From contig NZ_QFWX01000001.1 of the NCBI RefSeq assembly GCF_003344045.1, positions 248,001-312,000 on the forward strand: a stretch of DNA of 64,000 nucleotides. The letters run 5' to 3'. How positions within the stretch are numbered: position 1 is the stretch's first letter; each line of letters starts with the position of its first letter. The position numbers and the translations under genes are program-made. Below the pieces are notes generated by a model. That model searched no databases. It was not told the DNA's origin and saw nothing but the letters and a program-made list of their open reading frames with translations. Shown piece after piece: positions 48,821 to 58,626 of this stretch. The stretch comes from Marinobacter vulgaris (lineage in GTDB: Bacteria > Pseudomonadota > Gammaproteobacteria > Pseudomonadales > Oleiphilaceae).

Positions 48821-51004
48821 TCAGAAGTCGACACTCACGCCAACATAGCCGGTGCGCGGCAGATTGGGACGGGCGCCGTCGGGGGAGCGGGCTACAATCT
48901 TCTGATCGTCGAACACGTTGGCTACTTTGGCGAACATGCGGGCGTTGGACGTCAGTGCGTAGCTGCCGGAAAGATCCACAACCGTGAGCGACTCGGTTTC
49001 GCTAAAGGTGTTGTCGTCGCCGCGTTCGCAGGTATTGTCAATGCACATGCTGTCGACGAAACCAACATTGGCGTAGACATCCCACTGATCGCCCTGACGC
49101 AGGCCGGCACGCAGGTTTGCGACGTGCTCTGGCAGGTAGGTCAGGTTGTCGCCTTTCAGCACGCTGCCGTCATCCGCCGTTTCGGTGATCTCGCCGTCGG
49201 TGAAGGTCCAGTTGGCCTCAACCGGTACGCTGAGGCCGTTGGCCAGAGTGAATTCGTGGCCGATCAGTGCCTCGATACCCTGCACCCGGGATTCACCCTG
49301 GCTGAAAGAGCCGGCGGTGGCATCGTTGGAGCAGGGTGTGGCAACCGAGCAGTTTTCGACGGTGTTGGAGTAGTCGCTGTAAAAACCGATCAGCTCGGCG
49401 CGCGTTGCGCCCCGGCTGAAGCGGGCGCCCAGCTCGTAGTTGACGCTGATTTCAGGCTCAACGTTGTCTTTGCTGCCGGGGCTCGCCGGTGCCATGCCGC
49501 GGTGCACGCCGCCAAGCAGGGTAATGCCGCCGTCCAGATCGTAGGTAGCGCCAACACCCGGAAGCCATTCAGAAGTGTCGTTGTTGCGCTCGCGATCGAC
49601 GGTGGTTCTGGCCTGATCAGAGTAGCGGGTTTCCGTGGTTTCGATGTCCTCGTAACGAAGCAGGGTGGTGACTGTGAGGCGATCGTTTACATCGATTCGG
49701 TCAGCAATAAAGCTGCTCCAGGCCTCGGCTTCCTCGATACGGTTATTGCTGGAGCTGATGCCGGTGTCCAGGGTTGAAGACTGGAATGCCAGGGTCGGGC
49801 GGCCATTGGATACAACCTGCTCGTAGGTATCCACAGGCTGGAAACGGTCCACTTCGTCTTCATGGTAGCGGGTGCCAAAAGTGATCCCATGGCTCATCCC
49901 TGCCAGTTCGGTATTCCAGTCCGCCTTGAAATCCAGGCCCTGGGAGACGTATTCGCGGTTGTTGTTCTTGATATCGAATTCAAGGTTCGTCTCGCCCCGA
50001 AGCTTTGCCCGAGCGGTTACATCGCCGGCATTGGCGTCATCAATCAAGCTGCCCAGGCCGGCGGCCTTGTACCAGTTACGTTCGAATTCATTGCGATAAG
50101 CGGTGGTGGTAAGGCTTACGTCATTGTTCAGTTCCACCAGGTGACGGGCCATATAGCCGTTGCGCTTGGTGTCCATGTTGTCGCGCTCGGAGGCAAAATA
50201 TCGCTGGTTGGGGTCGGCGTCAAAATCCTCGTCAGTCAGCCCGAGGTAGGTTTCATTGCTCAGCTCCTCGCTGTAATCCACCTTGAGATCCAGCTGATGA
50301 TAAACGTCGGCACTGAGCGGGCTGTTCAGGCGCAACTTGGCCACGAAGTCCTGCTTGTCGAAACCTGTTTCCCGGTCGGAATCACGGATGTCTTTAAAGC
50401 CGTCGGTTTCCTGCTGGTGGGTTTCCACCACAAAACCCACCTGTTCGCGGCTGGCACCGTACCAGGCGTGTATCCGCTTGCTGCTGTCCTCGGCGATTTC
50501 TGTGGTGACGTTACCGGACGCTTCCTGGGGAATGGGCGTGGAGCGGAAGTTGATGGCGCCACCAACGGTCTGCGGTCCGTAACGCAACAGGTCGGGGCCC
50601 TTGAGCACTTCCACGCCGCTCATGCGCCCGAAGGACGGAAAGTAATAGGCCGCGGGCGCGGCGTAGGGTGCCGGCGCCATCAGCACCCCGTCCTCCATCA
50701 GCGTTACCTTGCCGCTGCGGCCGCTGCCGGAGCCGCGAATGCCGATATTGGGTCGCAGGCCGTAGCCGTCTTCTTCCTGAAAATATACACCGGGCACCTG
50801 GCGTGCGACCTGATGGACATCGGTGTACTTCATGGTATCCAGTTCCTCATCGGAAACCACGTGGGCGGAACCCGGAAGCGCGGAAGCTGAAGCCTCATCG
50901 CCGATGATAACGAGTTCGTCCAGGCTCTGCTCCTGGGCCATGGCAGGCACCGAGGCGGAAATGACTGCCAGGGCAAGCAGGTTTCGGGAAAAAGGCGTTG
51001 GCAT
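48821..51004 (-). CDS. TonB-dependent outer-membrane receptor (FecA-like)
   Basis: A 727-residue receptor. The signal peptide is LLALAVISASVPAMA, then comes a TonB-box-like DELVIIGDE segment. A plug domain has RPNIGIRGSGSGRSGKVTLM and VEVLKGPDLLRYGPQTVGG, and a 22-strand barrel ends in PRTGYVGVSVDF, the usual terminal aromatic. The overall pattern is closest to FecA-type ferric-chelate receptors, but the N-terminal signalling domain and fecIR genes are absent, so it is a plain transporter. Fur-like sites upstream indicate iron-regulated expression, and a strong terminator follows. The ligand is unknown. Confidence 0.92.
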   Translation of the reverse strand: MPTPFSRNLLALAVISASVPAMAQEQSLDELVIIGDEASASALPGSAHVVSDEELDTMKYTDVHQVARQVPGVYFQEEDGYGLRPNIGIRGSGSGRSGKVTLMEDGVLMAPAPYAAPAAYYFPSFGRMSGVEVLKGPDLLRYGPQTVGGAINFRSTPIPQEASGNVTTEIAEDSSKRIHAWYGASREQVGFVVETHQQETDGFKDIRDSDRETGFDKQDFVAKLRLNSPLSADVYHQLDLKVDYSEELSNETYLGLTDEDFDADPNQRYFASERDNMDTKRNGYMARHLVELNNDVSLTTTAYRNEFERNWYKAAGLGSLIDDANAGDVTARAKLRGETNLEFDIKNNNREYVSQGLDFKADWNTELAGMSHGITFGTRYHEDEVDRFQPVDTYEQVVSNGRPTLAFQSSTLDTGISSSNNRIEEAEAWSSFIADRIDVNDRLTVTTLLRYEDIETTETRYSDQARTTVDRERNNDTSEWLPGVGATYDLDGGITLLGGVHRGMAPASPGSKDNVEPEISVNYELGARFSRGATRAELIGFYSDYSNTVENCSVATPCSNDATAGSFSQGESRVQGIEALIGHEFTLANGLSVPVEANWTFTDGEITETADDGSVLKGDNLTYLPEHVANLRAGLRQGDQWDVYANVGFVDSMCIDNTCERGDDNTFSETESLTVVDLSGSYALTSNARMFAKVANVFDDQKIVARSPDGARPNLPRTGYVGVSVDF

Positions 51005-51048
51005 GTTGCTCTCCTGTTACAACGTGTTTAGGTAAGGCGGGCAACTAT

Positions 51049-51092
51049 ACAAACGATAATCATTAACAACAAGTAAAAATTATCATTAAGTT
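51049..51092. promoter_or_regulatory. Fur-like boxes upstream of the TonB receptor
   Basis: The 19-base window at 51049-51067 contains GATAATCATT and matches 14 of 19 consensus positions; a second, weaker site (AAAAATTATCATTAAG) lies at 51075-51090. They start 45 bases upstream of the receptor ATG in an AT-rich stretch, a typical overlapping Fur array. Confidence 0.75.
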
Positions 51093-51188
51093 CTTGTTCA
51101 TGGTGGCTTGCGGAACTGTTTGTGAAATCCATCAAAGCATCTACTCTGTTTACCGGTTGCCAGTCACAAACACCACGAGGTTGTCGTC

Positions 51189-52319
51189 ATGAAAATTCGA
51201 GCCGCTGTTCTGCAAGCGATCGGGGCGGAGCGTCCGTACCAGGACACCAGGCCCCTGGTGATCGAGGAGCTGGAACTGTCTCCGCCCGGTGATAATGAAG
51301 TGCTGATTCAGGTCAAGGCAGCCGGCCTCTGCCATTCCGATCTCTCTGTCATTGACGGCAACCGACCCCGGCCAGTGCCTATGGCTCTGGGCCATGAAGC
51401 AGCCGGTATCGTGGAGAGTGTCGGCAATGGCGTCCGCGACCTCAAAGCAGGGGATCATGTGGTTGCGGTATTTGTGCCTAGCTGTGGTCATTGCGCCCCC
51501 TGTGCGGAAGGGCGCCCGGCCCTGTGTGAGCCGGCAGCAAAAGCCAATAACGCCGGTACCCTGGTCAGTGGTGAGCACCGGCTGCATCGGGCAGACGGCA
51601 CGCCGGTGAACCATCATCTGGGGGTGTCTGCCTTCGCGGACCATGCTGTCGTGTCGCGGGATTCGCTGGTCAAGGTAGATGCCGGCCTGCCGCTGCACCA
51701 TGCTGCGTTGTTTGGTTGCGCCGTGCTGACCGGCGTGGGTGCCGCGATAAACTCCGCAGATATCAGGGCGGGGCAGGCGGTTGCGGTGGTCGGCCTGGGT
51801 GGTGTTGGGCTGAACAGCGTTCTGGGAGCTCTGGTAGCCGGTGCCGGAGAGGTGATAGCCATCGATCTGGATGACACCAAACTGGCATTGGCCAAAGAGC
51901 TTGGTGCCACCCACGCTTTTAATTCCGGGGAAGAAGGGTGCGTCGATAAGATCAAGGCACTGACCAACGGCGGTGTCGACTGTGCCATTGAAATGGCCGG
52001 ATCCGAAAAAGCCCTGGAATTCGCCTACCAGATCACTCGTCGCGGCGGCACCACGGTGACCGGCGGGCTGGCCCACCCGGAAAAAAAGGTGTCTATCCAG
52101 CAGGTCAGTCTGGTGGCGGAGGAACGCACACTCAAGGGGAGTTACGTGGGCAGCTGTGTTCCGGTACGCGACCTTGCCCGTTATGTCAGCCTGTTCCGCC
52201 AGGGCAAGCTGCCGGTGGACAGATTACTGAGCGATACCCTGAGGCTGGATGACATCAATGAAGGTTTCGAGAAACTGGCCTCCGGTAAGGCCGTTCGTCA
52301 GGTAGTGCTGTTCGATTAG
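51189..52319 (+). CDS. Zinc-dependent alcohol dehydrogenase
   Basis: A 376-residue medium-chain dehydrogenase. The catalytic zinc site is in KAAGLCHSDLSVI and LGHEAAGIVESVG; the structural zinc cysteines are in CGHCAPCAEGRPALC. The NAD-binding motif is VAVVGLGGVGLNSVLGAL. It is similar to class III-type and aryl/alkyl alcohol dehydrogenases. A GAGG ribosome site precedes ATG 51189, and a thioesterase gene follows after 24 bases, suggesting a small operon for alcohol or aldehyde / acyl-CoA turnover. The substrate is not determinable. Confidence 0.93.
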   Translation: MKIRAAVLQAIGAERPYQDTRPLVIEELELSPPGDNEVLIQVKAAGLCHSDLSVIDGNRPRPVPMALGHEAAGIVESVGNGVRDLKAGDHVVAVFVPSCGHCAPCAEGRPALCEPAAKANNAGTLVSGEHRLHRADGTPVNHHLGVSAFADHAVVSRDSLVKVDAGLPLHHAALFGCAVLTGVGAAINSADIRAGQAVAVVGLGGVGLNSVLGALVAGAGEVIAIDLDDTKLALAKELGATHAFNSGEEGCVDKIKALTNGGVDCAIEMAGSEKALEFAYQITRRGGTTVTGGLAHPEKKVSIQQVSLVAEERTLKGSYVGSCVPVRDLARYVSLFRQGKLPVDRLLSDTLRLDDINEGFEKLASGKAVRQVVLFD

Positions 52320-52343
52320 GCCATTTTGCGATAGAGCTGCTGA

Positions 52344-52775
52344 ATGGAGAAATTTGTGGAACGAGATGAATTTGGCATTCTGTACCCTGTCACCACCCGG
52401 TGGATGGATAATGATATCTATGGGCATGTGAATAACGTGACCTATTACTCCTACTTCGATACCACCATCAACCGGTACCTGATTGAGGTTGGCGGGCTGG
52501 ATATCAATAATGCGCCGGTGGTTGGATACGTGGTCAGCTCCAGCTGTCAGTTCAGCAAACCGGTGGCCTACCCGGACGCCCTGGAGGCCGGGCTCCGGGT
52601 GGTGAGAATTGGAAACAGTTCAGTGACTTACGAGCTCGGACTTTTTCGGAACGGCGATGTTGAAGCGGTAGCGGTTGGCCAGGTTGTCCATGTATTCGTC
52701 GACCGCGGACAGGATTGCGCTGTTGCGATTCCGCAAAGCATTCGTGAGGCGCTGGAGCGGATCCTGGTTTCCTGA
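52344..52775 (+). CDS. 4-hydroxybenzoyl-CoA-type acyl-CoA thioesterase
   Basis: A 143-residue hotdog-fold protein. TRWMDNDIYGHVNNVTYYSY carries the family signature (Asp followed by Gly-His-Val-Asn-Asn), and VGYVVSSSCQFSKPVAYPD gives the next strands. It resembles FadM/YbgC-like thioesterases acting on medium- or long-chain acyl-CoAs. It lies 24 bases after the alcohol dehydrogenase gene and is closed by a bidirectional terminator. Confidence 0.9.
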   Translation: MEKFVERDEFGILYPVTTRWMDNDIYGHVNNVTYYSYFDTTINRYLIEVGGLDINNAPVVGYVVSSSCQFSKPVAYPDALEAGLRVVRIGNSSVTYELGLFRNGDVEAVAVGQVVHVFVDRGQDCAVAIPQSIREALERILVS

Positions 52776-52800
52776 CTCGCAGTCATCGGCAGGTGCATCT

Positions 52801-52839
52801 ATCACCAGAAAGCCCTGCAAGACCGGGCTTTCTGGTGAT
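52801..52839. terminator. Bidirectional terminator between thioesterase gene and purD
   Basis: ATCACCAGAAAGCCC (52801-52815) and GGGCTTTCTGGTGAT (52825-52839) form a perfect 15-bp stem with a 9-base loop. Lying between convergent genes, it can serve both, although T-runs are short. Confidence 0.8.
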
Positions 52840-52847
52840 ACTTTGAT

Positions 52848-54143
52848 TCACGTGCTGGCGGCGTTCTCCCGGGCGATGGCCCGATACGCAATGTCGTTAC
52901 GGCAGAAGACACCTTCCCAGTGGATCCGTGCCGCGACCTCATAGGCGCGCTTCTGGGCGTCGGTGACGGATTGCCCAAGTGCAGTGGCGCAAAGTACACG
53001 GCCACCATTGGTCACCACCTGCTCACCGTTGAGCCGGGTTCCGGCATGGAACACTTTCTCACCGGCAGTTTCTGTTTCGGGAAGCCCCGAGATAACATCT
53101 CCCTTATGATAGCTGCCAGGGTAGCCGCCCGCAGCCAGCACAACGCCTACGGCAGGGCGTTCATCCCAGTCCGAGCTGCACTGGTCGAGTCTGCCCTCGA
53201 TAGCAGCCTGACAGAGTTCTACCAGGTCCGATTTCATGCGCAGCATGATGGGCTGGGTTTCCGGATCGCCAAAGCGGCAGTTGAACTCAATGACCCGGGG
53301 AGCGCCGCTGTCATCAATCATCAGGCCGGCATAAAGGAAACCCTTATAGGGATGGCCTTCCGCCGCCATGCCGCGAACGGTGGGATGGATCACCTCGTCC
53401 ATGATGCGCTTGTGAACATCAGGCGTGACCACCGGCGCCGGGGAGTAGGCACCCATGCCGCCGGTATTGGGCCCGGTATCGCCATCGCCCACGCGTTTGT
53501 AGTCCTGGGAAGTGGCCATGGGCAGCACGTGCTCGCCATCCACCATGACGATAAAGCTGGCTTCCTCGCCTTCCAGAAATTCCTCCACAACAACACGGCT
53601 GCCCGCATCACCAAAGGCATTGCCTGCCAGCATATCGCGGATGGCGTCTTCGGCTTCTGCCAGCGTCATGGCAACGATGACGCCCTTGCCTGCGGCCAGG
53701 CCATCGGCTTTCACCACGATAGGCGCGCCCTGGCTGCGAACGTATGCAAGTGCCTGGTCGACATCGGTGAAATTGGCGTAGGCGGCGGTGGGAATCTGCT
53801 GGCGTTCCAGGAAGTCCTTGGTAAACGCCTTGGACCCTTCCAGTTGCGCCGCGCCGGCACTGGGACCAAACACCCGCAGGCCACGCTCTTCAAACAGGTC
53901 GACAATGCCGGCCACCAGGGGCGCTTCCGGCCCGACGATGGTCAGGCCAACCCTGTTGGCAGCGGCAAAGTCTGCCAGGCCATTGAGGTCCATTACGTCG
54001 ATGTTGATGTTCTCCAGGCCGGGTTCCCGGGCGGTGCCGGCGTTGCCGGGGGCGACAAAGACACGGTCGCCACCCGGGGATTGCGCGGCTTTCCAGGCCA
54101 GGGCGTGTTCGCGGCCGCCGGAGCCTATTACGAGAATGTTCAT
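52848..54143 (-). CDS. purD: Phosphoribosylamine-glycine ligase
   Basis: A 431-residue enzyme from ATG 54143 (MNILVIGSGGREHALAWK); the longer frame to 54185 runs into purH. It joins glycine to phosphoribosylamine in purine synthesis. It shows the GAR synthetase signatures: ATP-grasp segment ADGLAAGKGVIVAMTLAEAE, EEFLEGEEASFIVMVDG and EFNCRFGDPETQPIM. It is second gene of the purH-purD pair, 38 bases after purH. The nearby fis-dusB pair continues the same strand. Confidence 0.97.
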   Translation of the reverse strand: MNILVIGSGGREHALAWKAAQSPGGDRVFVAPGNAGTAREPGLENINIDVMDLNGLADFAAANRVGLTIVGPEAPLVAGIVDLFEERGLRVFGPSAGAAQLEGSKAFTKDFLERQQIPTAAYANFTDVDQALAYVRSQGAPIVVKADGLAAGKGVIVAMTLAEAEDAIRDMLAGNAFGDAGSRVVVEEFLEGEEASFIVMVDGEHVLPMATSQDYKRVGDGDTGPNTGGMGAYSPAPVVTPDVHKRIMDEVIHPTVRGMAAEGHPYKGFLYAGLMIDDSGAPRVIEFNCRFGDPETQPIMLRMKSDLVELCQAAIEGRLDQCSSDWDERPAVGVVLAAGGYPGSYHKGDVISGLPETETAGEKVFHAGTRLNGEQVVTNGGRVLCATALGQSVTDAQKRAYEVAARIHWEGVFCRNDIAYRAIARENAAST

Positions 54144-54181
54144 TGCTGTATTCCTTTTTGTCGGATCACGCTGGCGCCCCA

Positions 54182-55762
54182 TCAATGCCGGAAATGGCGC
54201 ATCCCGGTGAACACCATGGCAATGCCATGCTCATTGGCGGCATCAATGACTTCCTGATCACGCATGGAGCCGCCCGGCTGGATAACCGCGGTTATGCCGG
54301 CCTGTGCGGCGGCATCAATGCCATCCCGGAACGGGAAAAAGGCGTCGGAAGCCATAACCGAACCTTTTACTTCCAGGCCTTCATCAGCCGCCTTGATGCC
54401 GGCGATTTTTGCGCTATAGACCCGGCTCATCTGGCCGGCACCGACACCGATGGTGCGACCGGCCTTGGCATAAACGATGGCATTGGACTTGACGTATTTG
54501 GCCACTTCCCAGGCAAACAGCAGGTCGTTCAGTTCCTGCTCGGAGGGCTGTCGCTCGGTGACGACCTTGACGTCTTCCATGGCCACCATGCCCAGGTCCC
54601 GGTCCTGCACCAGCAGGCCACCGGTAACCCGCTTGTAGTCCAGGGATTTTGCGCGCTCGCCGTCGAACTCGCCACAGGCAAGCAGGCGGACGTTCTTCTT
54701 GGCAGCCACCAGCGTCACAGCTTCCGCCGCGATGGTCGGGGCGATGATCACTTCCACGAACTGACGGTCGATGATGGCTTGAGCGGTCTCTGCATCCAGC
54801 TCGCGGTTGAAGGCGATGATGCCGCCAAAGGCGGACGTGGGATCGGTGGCAAAGGCCAGGTCATAGGCCTGCCGGATATCCGCGCCAATGGCCACACCAC
54901 AGGGGTTGGCGTGCTTGACGATAACGCAGGCCGGGTCAGCGAAAGGTTTGACGCACTCCAGTGCGGCGTCGGTATCGGCAACGTTGTTGTAAGACAGTTC
55001 CTTGCCCTGAAGCTGCTTGGCAGTGGCAATGCAGGCTTCCCTTGGCTGGCGTTCGGTGTAGAAGGCCGCACGCTGGTGCGGATTTTCGCCATAGCGCATG
55101 TCCTGGACCTTCACGAACTGGGTATTGAAGGTGCGCGGGAACTCGGCGTTGTCATTGTCTGCAGTGCGGCCGCCCAGGTAGTTGGCGATAGCACCGTCAT
55201 AGCCGGCGGTGTGCTCAAACGCTTTTACCGCAAGATCAAACCGTGTTCTGTAACTCAGCTGGTCGTCGTTGGCCTCGAGTTCTTTCAGTACCCGACCATA
55301 GTCAGAGGCATTCACCACAATGGCGACATCGTTGTGGTTTTTTGCCGCGGCACGAACCATCGTGGGCCCACCGATGTCGATATTCTCGATCGCTGTGGCC
55401 AGGTCGCAGTCCGGTTTGGCCACGGCCTCCTCGAAGGGGTAGAGATTCACAATCACCATGTCGATGGTATCGATCTTGTGCTCTGCCATCACGGCGTCAT
55501 CGGTACCGCGTCGACCGAGGATGCCGCCGTGGATTTTCGGGTGCAGGGTTTTCACGCGGCCATCCATCATCTCGGGGAAGCCGGTGTAGTCACTTACCTC
55601 TGTGACCGGTACCTGGTTTTCCTGCAACAGCCGGAAGGTGCCACCGGTTGAAAGTAACTCGATGCCGCGGGCAGTCAGCGCACGGCCGAATTCTACGATA
55701 CCGGTCTTGTCAGACACGCTGATCAGCGCGCGACGAACGGGGGTATTAGCCTGATTTGCCAT
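54182..55762 (-). CDS. purH: Bifunctional AICAR transformylase / IMP cyclohydrolase
   Basis: A 526-residue bifunctional enzyme for the last two steps of IMP synthesis. The N-terminal cyclohydrolase has [20 protein letters not shown] and [16 protein letters not shown]; the C-terminal transformylase has [27 protein letters not shown] and [20 protein letters not shown]. Length and order are standard. It precedes purD and follows fis, as in Pseudomonas. Confidence 0.97.
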   Translation of the reverse strand: MANQANTPVRRALISVSDKTGIVEFGRALTARGIELLSTGGTFRLLQENQVPVTEVSDYTGFPEMMDGRVKTLHPKIHGGILGRRGTDDAVMAEHKIDTIDMVIVNLYPFEEAVAKPDCDLATAIENIDIGGPTMVRAAAKNHNDVAIVVNASDYGRVLKELEANDDQLSYRTRFDLAVKAFEHTAGYDGAIANYLGGRTADNDNAEFPRTFNTQFVKVQDMRYGENPHQRAAFYTERQPREACIATAKQLQGKELSYNNVADTDAALECVKPFADPACVIVKHANPCGVAIGADIRQAYDLAFATDPTSAFGGIIAFNRELDAETAQAIIDRQFVEVIIAPTIAAEAVTLVAAKKNVRLLACGEFDGERAKSLDYKRVTGGLLVQDRDLGMVAMEDVKVVTERQPSEQELNDLLFAWEVAKYVKSNAIVYAKAGRTIGVGAGQMSRVYSAKIAGIKAADEGLEVKGSVMASDAFFPFRDGIDAAAQAGITAVIQPGGSMRDQEVIDAANEHGIAMVFTGMRHFRH

Positions 55763-55846
55763 GGGTCACTTATTTCTGCTGGTATGAACGAATGAAGGCC
55801 TCGCGAATATTGTCCGGGAGGCCCTCGTTTCAGTCGGGTAGCTGGA

Positions 55847-56164
55847 TTATAGCAGACCGTACTGCTTAAGCTTCTTGCGCAGTGTGCCGCGATTCAGGCC
55901 GAGCATGGTTGACGCTTTCGTCTGGTTGTTGCGGGTGTACTTCATCACCTGCTCCAGCAGCGGCGCTTCCACCTCCGACAACACCAACTGATAGACCTCG
56001 GTAACCGGGGCGCCATCAAGCTGGGCGAAGTAGTTTTTCAGGGCAACTTCCACGCTGTCGCGCAGGGTAACGGTGTTGCCGCTGCCATTTACCGTCTGCA
56101 ACTGATGGATGTCATCGTTGGCGGGTTGGGTCAGGTTGTCTTTAGCCAAAGTCTCGGCGGTCAT
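55847..56164 (-). CDS. fis: DNA-binding protein Fis
   Basis: A 105-residue nucleoid protein. The C-terminal helix-turn-helix ([20 protein letters not shown]) is the Fis hallmark, preceded by the dimer helices with [12 protein letters not shown]. It is slightly longer than E. coli Fis (98) because of its N-terminus. It overlaps dusB by four bases, reproducing the widely conserved dusB-fis operon. It controls rRNA and many growth-phase genes. Confidence 0.97.
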   Translation of the reverse strand: MTAETLAKDNLTQPANDDIHQLQTVNGSGNTVTLRDSVEVALKNYFAQLDGAPVTEVYQLVLSEVEAPLLEQVMKYTRNNQTKASTMLGLNRGTLRKKLKQYGLL

Positions 56165-57159
56165 GCTGCGAATACCTCTCCATTTCGTAAGCCTGCAAAA
56201 TACTGTTGAATACTGTCTTTCTGCTCCAGCGCGCAGTCGATGGCGTTGAAGCGTTTGCGGAATCGTTTGTCTTCGTCATGGGACTGGAGGTACCAGCCCA
56301 CATGTTTTCTGGCAATACGCACGCCCATGGTTTCGCCATAAAAGGTGTGCAGTGCCCCCAGGTGTTCGCTGAGTACCTGTTCCACTTCATCTATCGGTGG
56401 TTCCGGCAGGTGCCTGCCCGTTTCCAGGAAATGCAGGATTTCCCGGAAAATCCAGGGCCGGCCCTGGGCACCGCGACCAATCAGCAAACCATCGGCGCCG
56501 GTATGGCTCAGCACCTGTTCCGCCTGTTCCGGCGAAGTAATGTCACCGTTGGCAAATACCGGAATGCCTACCCGTGATTTTACCTCGGCGATGGTGTCGT
56601 ATTCCGCTTCCCCCCTGTAGGCGTCCGCGCGGGTGCGGCCATGGATGGCCAGGGCCTGTATGCCGGCGTCCTCAGCCATCCGGGCTATCAGGGGCGCATT
56701 GCGGTGCTCCCGGTCCCAACCTGTGCGCATCTTGAGGGTGACCGGGATATCCACGGCAGCCACGACGGCTTCCAGTATGTCCCGCACCAACGCCTCATCC
56801 TTCATCAGTGCCGAACCGGCGGCCTTGTTGCACACCTTTTTGGCCGGGCAGCCCATGTTGATATCGATGATCTGGGCCCCGAACTCGGCATTCAGCCTGG
56901 CGGCGTTTGCCAGCATGTCCGGATCACCGCCGGCAATCTGCACCGACCTGGGCTCGGGTTCACCCTGATGGTTCATCCGCGTCTGTGATTTGCGCGTGTG
57001 CCACAGTTTGCTGTCCGCGATAACCATTTCCGAGACTGCCAGCCCGGCACCCATTCGCCGGCAAAGCAGGCGGAAGGGGCGATCGGTCACACCCGCCATG
57101 GGGGCAACGATCAGCGGATTGGGCAGGGTGTACGGCCCGATTTTTGCCGTCGGCAGCAT
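56161..57159 (-). CDS. dusB: tRNA-dihydrouridine synthase B
   Basis: A 332-residue FMN enzyme reducing uridine in tRNA D-loops. Motifs include [39 protein letters not shown] (catalytic Cys in CNK), [14 protein letters not shown] and [16 protein letters not shown]. It is immediately upstream of fis. The 214-base region ahead of it contains two hairpins and probably the operon promoter. Confidence 0.97.
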   Translation of the reverse strand: MLPTAKIGPYTLPNPLIVAPMAGVTDRPFRLLCRRMGAGLAVSEMVIADSKLWHTRKSQTRMNHQGEPEPRSVQIAGGDPDMLANAARLNAEFGAQIIDINMGCPAKKVCNKAAGSALMKDEALVRDILEAVVAAVDIPVTLKMRTGWDREHRNAPLIARMAEDAGIQALAIHGRTRADAYRGEAEYDTIAEVKSRVGIPVFANGDITSPEQAEQVLSHTGADGLLIGRGAQGRPWIFREILHFLETGRHLPEPPIDEVEQVLSEHLGALHTFYGETMGVRIARKHVGWYLQSHDEDKRFRKRFNAIDCALEQKDSIQQYFAGLRNGEVFAA

Positions 57160-57201
57160 GGTCTGAGTCCGTGTAACAGCGGGTTAAGCGAGCGTCGAAC
57201 T

Positions 57202-57256
57202 GATCGGTTGCTCAATAAGTAACCGATCGGTTTCGAAGGGCGGTAATGATACCGCC
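57202..57256. promoter_or_regulatory. Two adjacent inverted repeats upstream of dusB-fis
   Basis: GATCGGTT/AACCGATC (57202-57209 and 57221-57228) and GGCGGTA/TACCGCC (57239-57245 and 57250-57256) form neighbouring stems 40-100 bases before the dusB start. They could be operators or leader structures; nothing else explains them. Confidence 0.4.
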
Positions 57257-57373
57257 GGGAGGGATGCTATTGAAGGGGCGAAGTCATGAAAAAATTGATT
57301 ATTTTTCGTTCTGTCTGGTTGACTTTCAGGCAACTCGATGGAGTTCCGCATTATTTTGCAAGTGAGGACTTGC

Positions 57374-58564
57374 TTACTCAGGATTGGCGCGGAAGGCGAT
57401 ATTGTAGTTCACCGCATCTCTGCCGGGGTCGCGGATATTAATCATGATCCTCACTGGCGTATCGGTGGGCATGGCCTCCATTCCCTGACCTTCCCCCGCG
57501 AGATATTCCTCCGGTGTGAACACGCTCTGGGCAACCACATCGCCATTCAGATTGGAAAAGGTCAGGGCAATGGCCGGGAAAGGCTGCTCGAACGATGCCC
57601 GGTTGATAATGACGGCGTCGACGACCAGTTGGCTGCGATCCTCGGGGTTGGTTCTTACCACCAGTTTGCGGCTCTGTATGGCGTCAACATTGATCAGCGG
57701 TTTCAGTTCGCATCCGCTAATTTCGCAGGCCTGTTCATAGAAGGGGCGTAGCTCGGGTATGGAAGACAGCCGGTCGAACTGGAACCAGGTCACCTGTGCA
57801 ACCAGAACGCCGATCAGGGCCAGTACCACCAGGGTCCAGAGGGCTGTCCTGAGGCGCCCACCTCCGTTACCGCCAACCGAAACAGGCTCTCTGCGAAGAT
57901 CTGTATACGGCGAGCTGGCGGTGATGGGCTCGTTATCGGAGACCGGTCCGCTGTCATAGTCGAACGATGACGACTGCGGCTGGTCGACGTAAAACTCCTC
58001 GGGTTCGTCCGTAGGTTCCAGGCTCGGGTCTTCTCGCGGAGGGCTCCTGTCTGGCTTGCGCTGCGCCGGGGCTTCTGCTTGCGTGTGCTCTGCCGGCCCC
58101 GGGGTAGCAGACTCCGGTCCTGGCGAGGAATCATCGTCGGACAGCATTGCTTCTGCCCAGCTTTCGTCTATTTTTTCCTGATTTTCGTCGCCTTCGCTCT
58201 CAAAACTGCTGCTCTTGCACTCATCAACGCTGCGGAAGCTGTCGCTCAGTTCGTCATCGGAGAACGTCAGCTTGGTGCCGGCATACGGACCTTCAGCGGC
58301 GTCTTCTTCGGGATTGTCCGCAAAAATCAGATCGTCCTCAGACGTAAACCGCTGGTCTGCCGGTTCGTCCTGGTTTGCCGGCGCCTTGCTGGGGTCGCTC
58401 GTTGCGCTGGAAGTGCTGTCCCCGACCTGATGTTCAACCGCATTGAAGACAGCCATACAGTTGCCGCAGCGCACTTTGCCGCCAGCTACGCCAAGCTGGG
58501 CGTCGGTTACCCGAAAACGCGTTTCACACTTCGGGCATCGTGTCTGCAGGCTGCTCTGGGTCAT
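57374..58564 (-). CDS. DUF3426 family zinc-ribbon membrane protein
   Basis: A 396-residue protein. The N-terminal MJ0042-type zinc ribbon is CPKCETRFRV...VRCGNCMAVF (two CxxC knuckles, residues about 9-43). A long acidic, low-complexity segment (about 45-230) follows, then a single membrane helix (LWTLVVLALIGVLVAQVTWF) and a C-terminal DUF3426 domain with LVVDAVIINRASFEQPFPAI. It sits between prmA and dusB, where this family is found in Pseudomonas. Function unknown; topology suggests a cytoplasmic ribbon and a periplasmic domain. Confidence 0.9.
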   Translation of the reverse strand: MTQSSLQTRCPKCETRFRVTDAQLGVAGGKVRCGNCMAVFNAVEHQVGDSTSSATSDPSKAPANQDEPADQRFTSEDDLIFADNPEEDAAEGPYAGTKLTFSDDELSDSFRSVDECKSSSFESEGDENQEKIDESWAEAMLSDDDSSPGPESATPGPAEHTQAEAPAQRKPDRSPPREDPSLEPTDEPEEFYVDQPQSSSFDYDSGPVSDNEPITASSPYTDLRREPVSVGGNGGGRLRTALWTLVVLALIGVLVAQVTWFQFDRLSSIPELRPFYEQACEISGCELKPLINVDAIQSRKLVVRTNPEDRSQLVVDAVIINRASFEQPFPAIALTFSNLNGDVVAQSVFTPEEYLAGEGQGMEAMPTDTPVRIMINIRDPGRDAVNYNIAFRANPE

Positions 58565-58626
58565 GCTTCATTCCTGTAAGCGACATCGCTACGAGTCACG
58601 GAGTTTAGTAGGTTCGGCCGTTTCCG

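Noticed and set aside
48692..50890. Two long plus-strand frames opposite the TonB receptor
   Set aside because: They follow the barrel gene's codon periodicity and have no domain signature; the first would also run through the receptor's terminator.
52920..54257. Antisense open frame of 445 codons across purD
   Set aside because: A shadow of the purD codon pattern; no recognisable domain, and purD motifs are complete.
54143..55651. Antisense open frame of 502 codons across purH
   Set aside because: A shadow of purH; composition is repetitive and unlike a real protein, and purH signatures are complete in the other strand.
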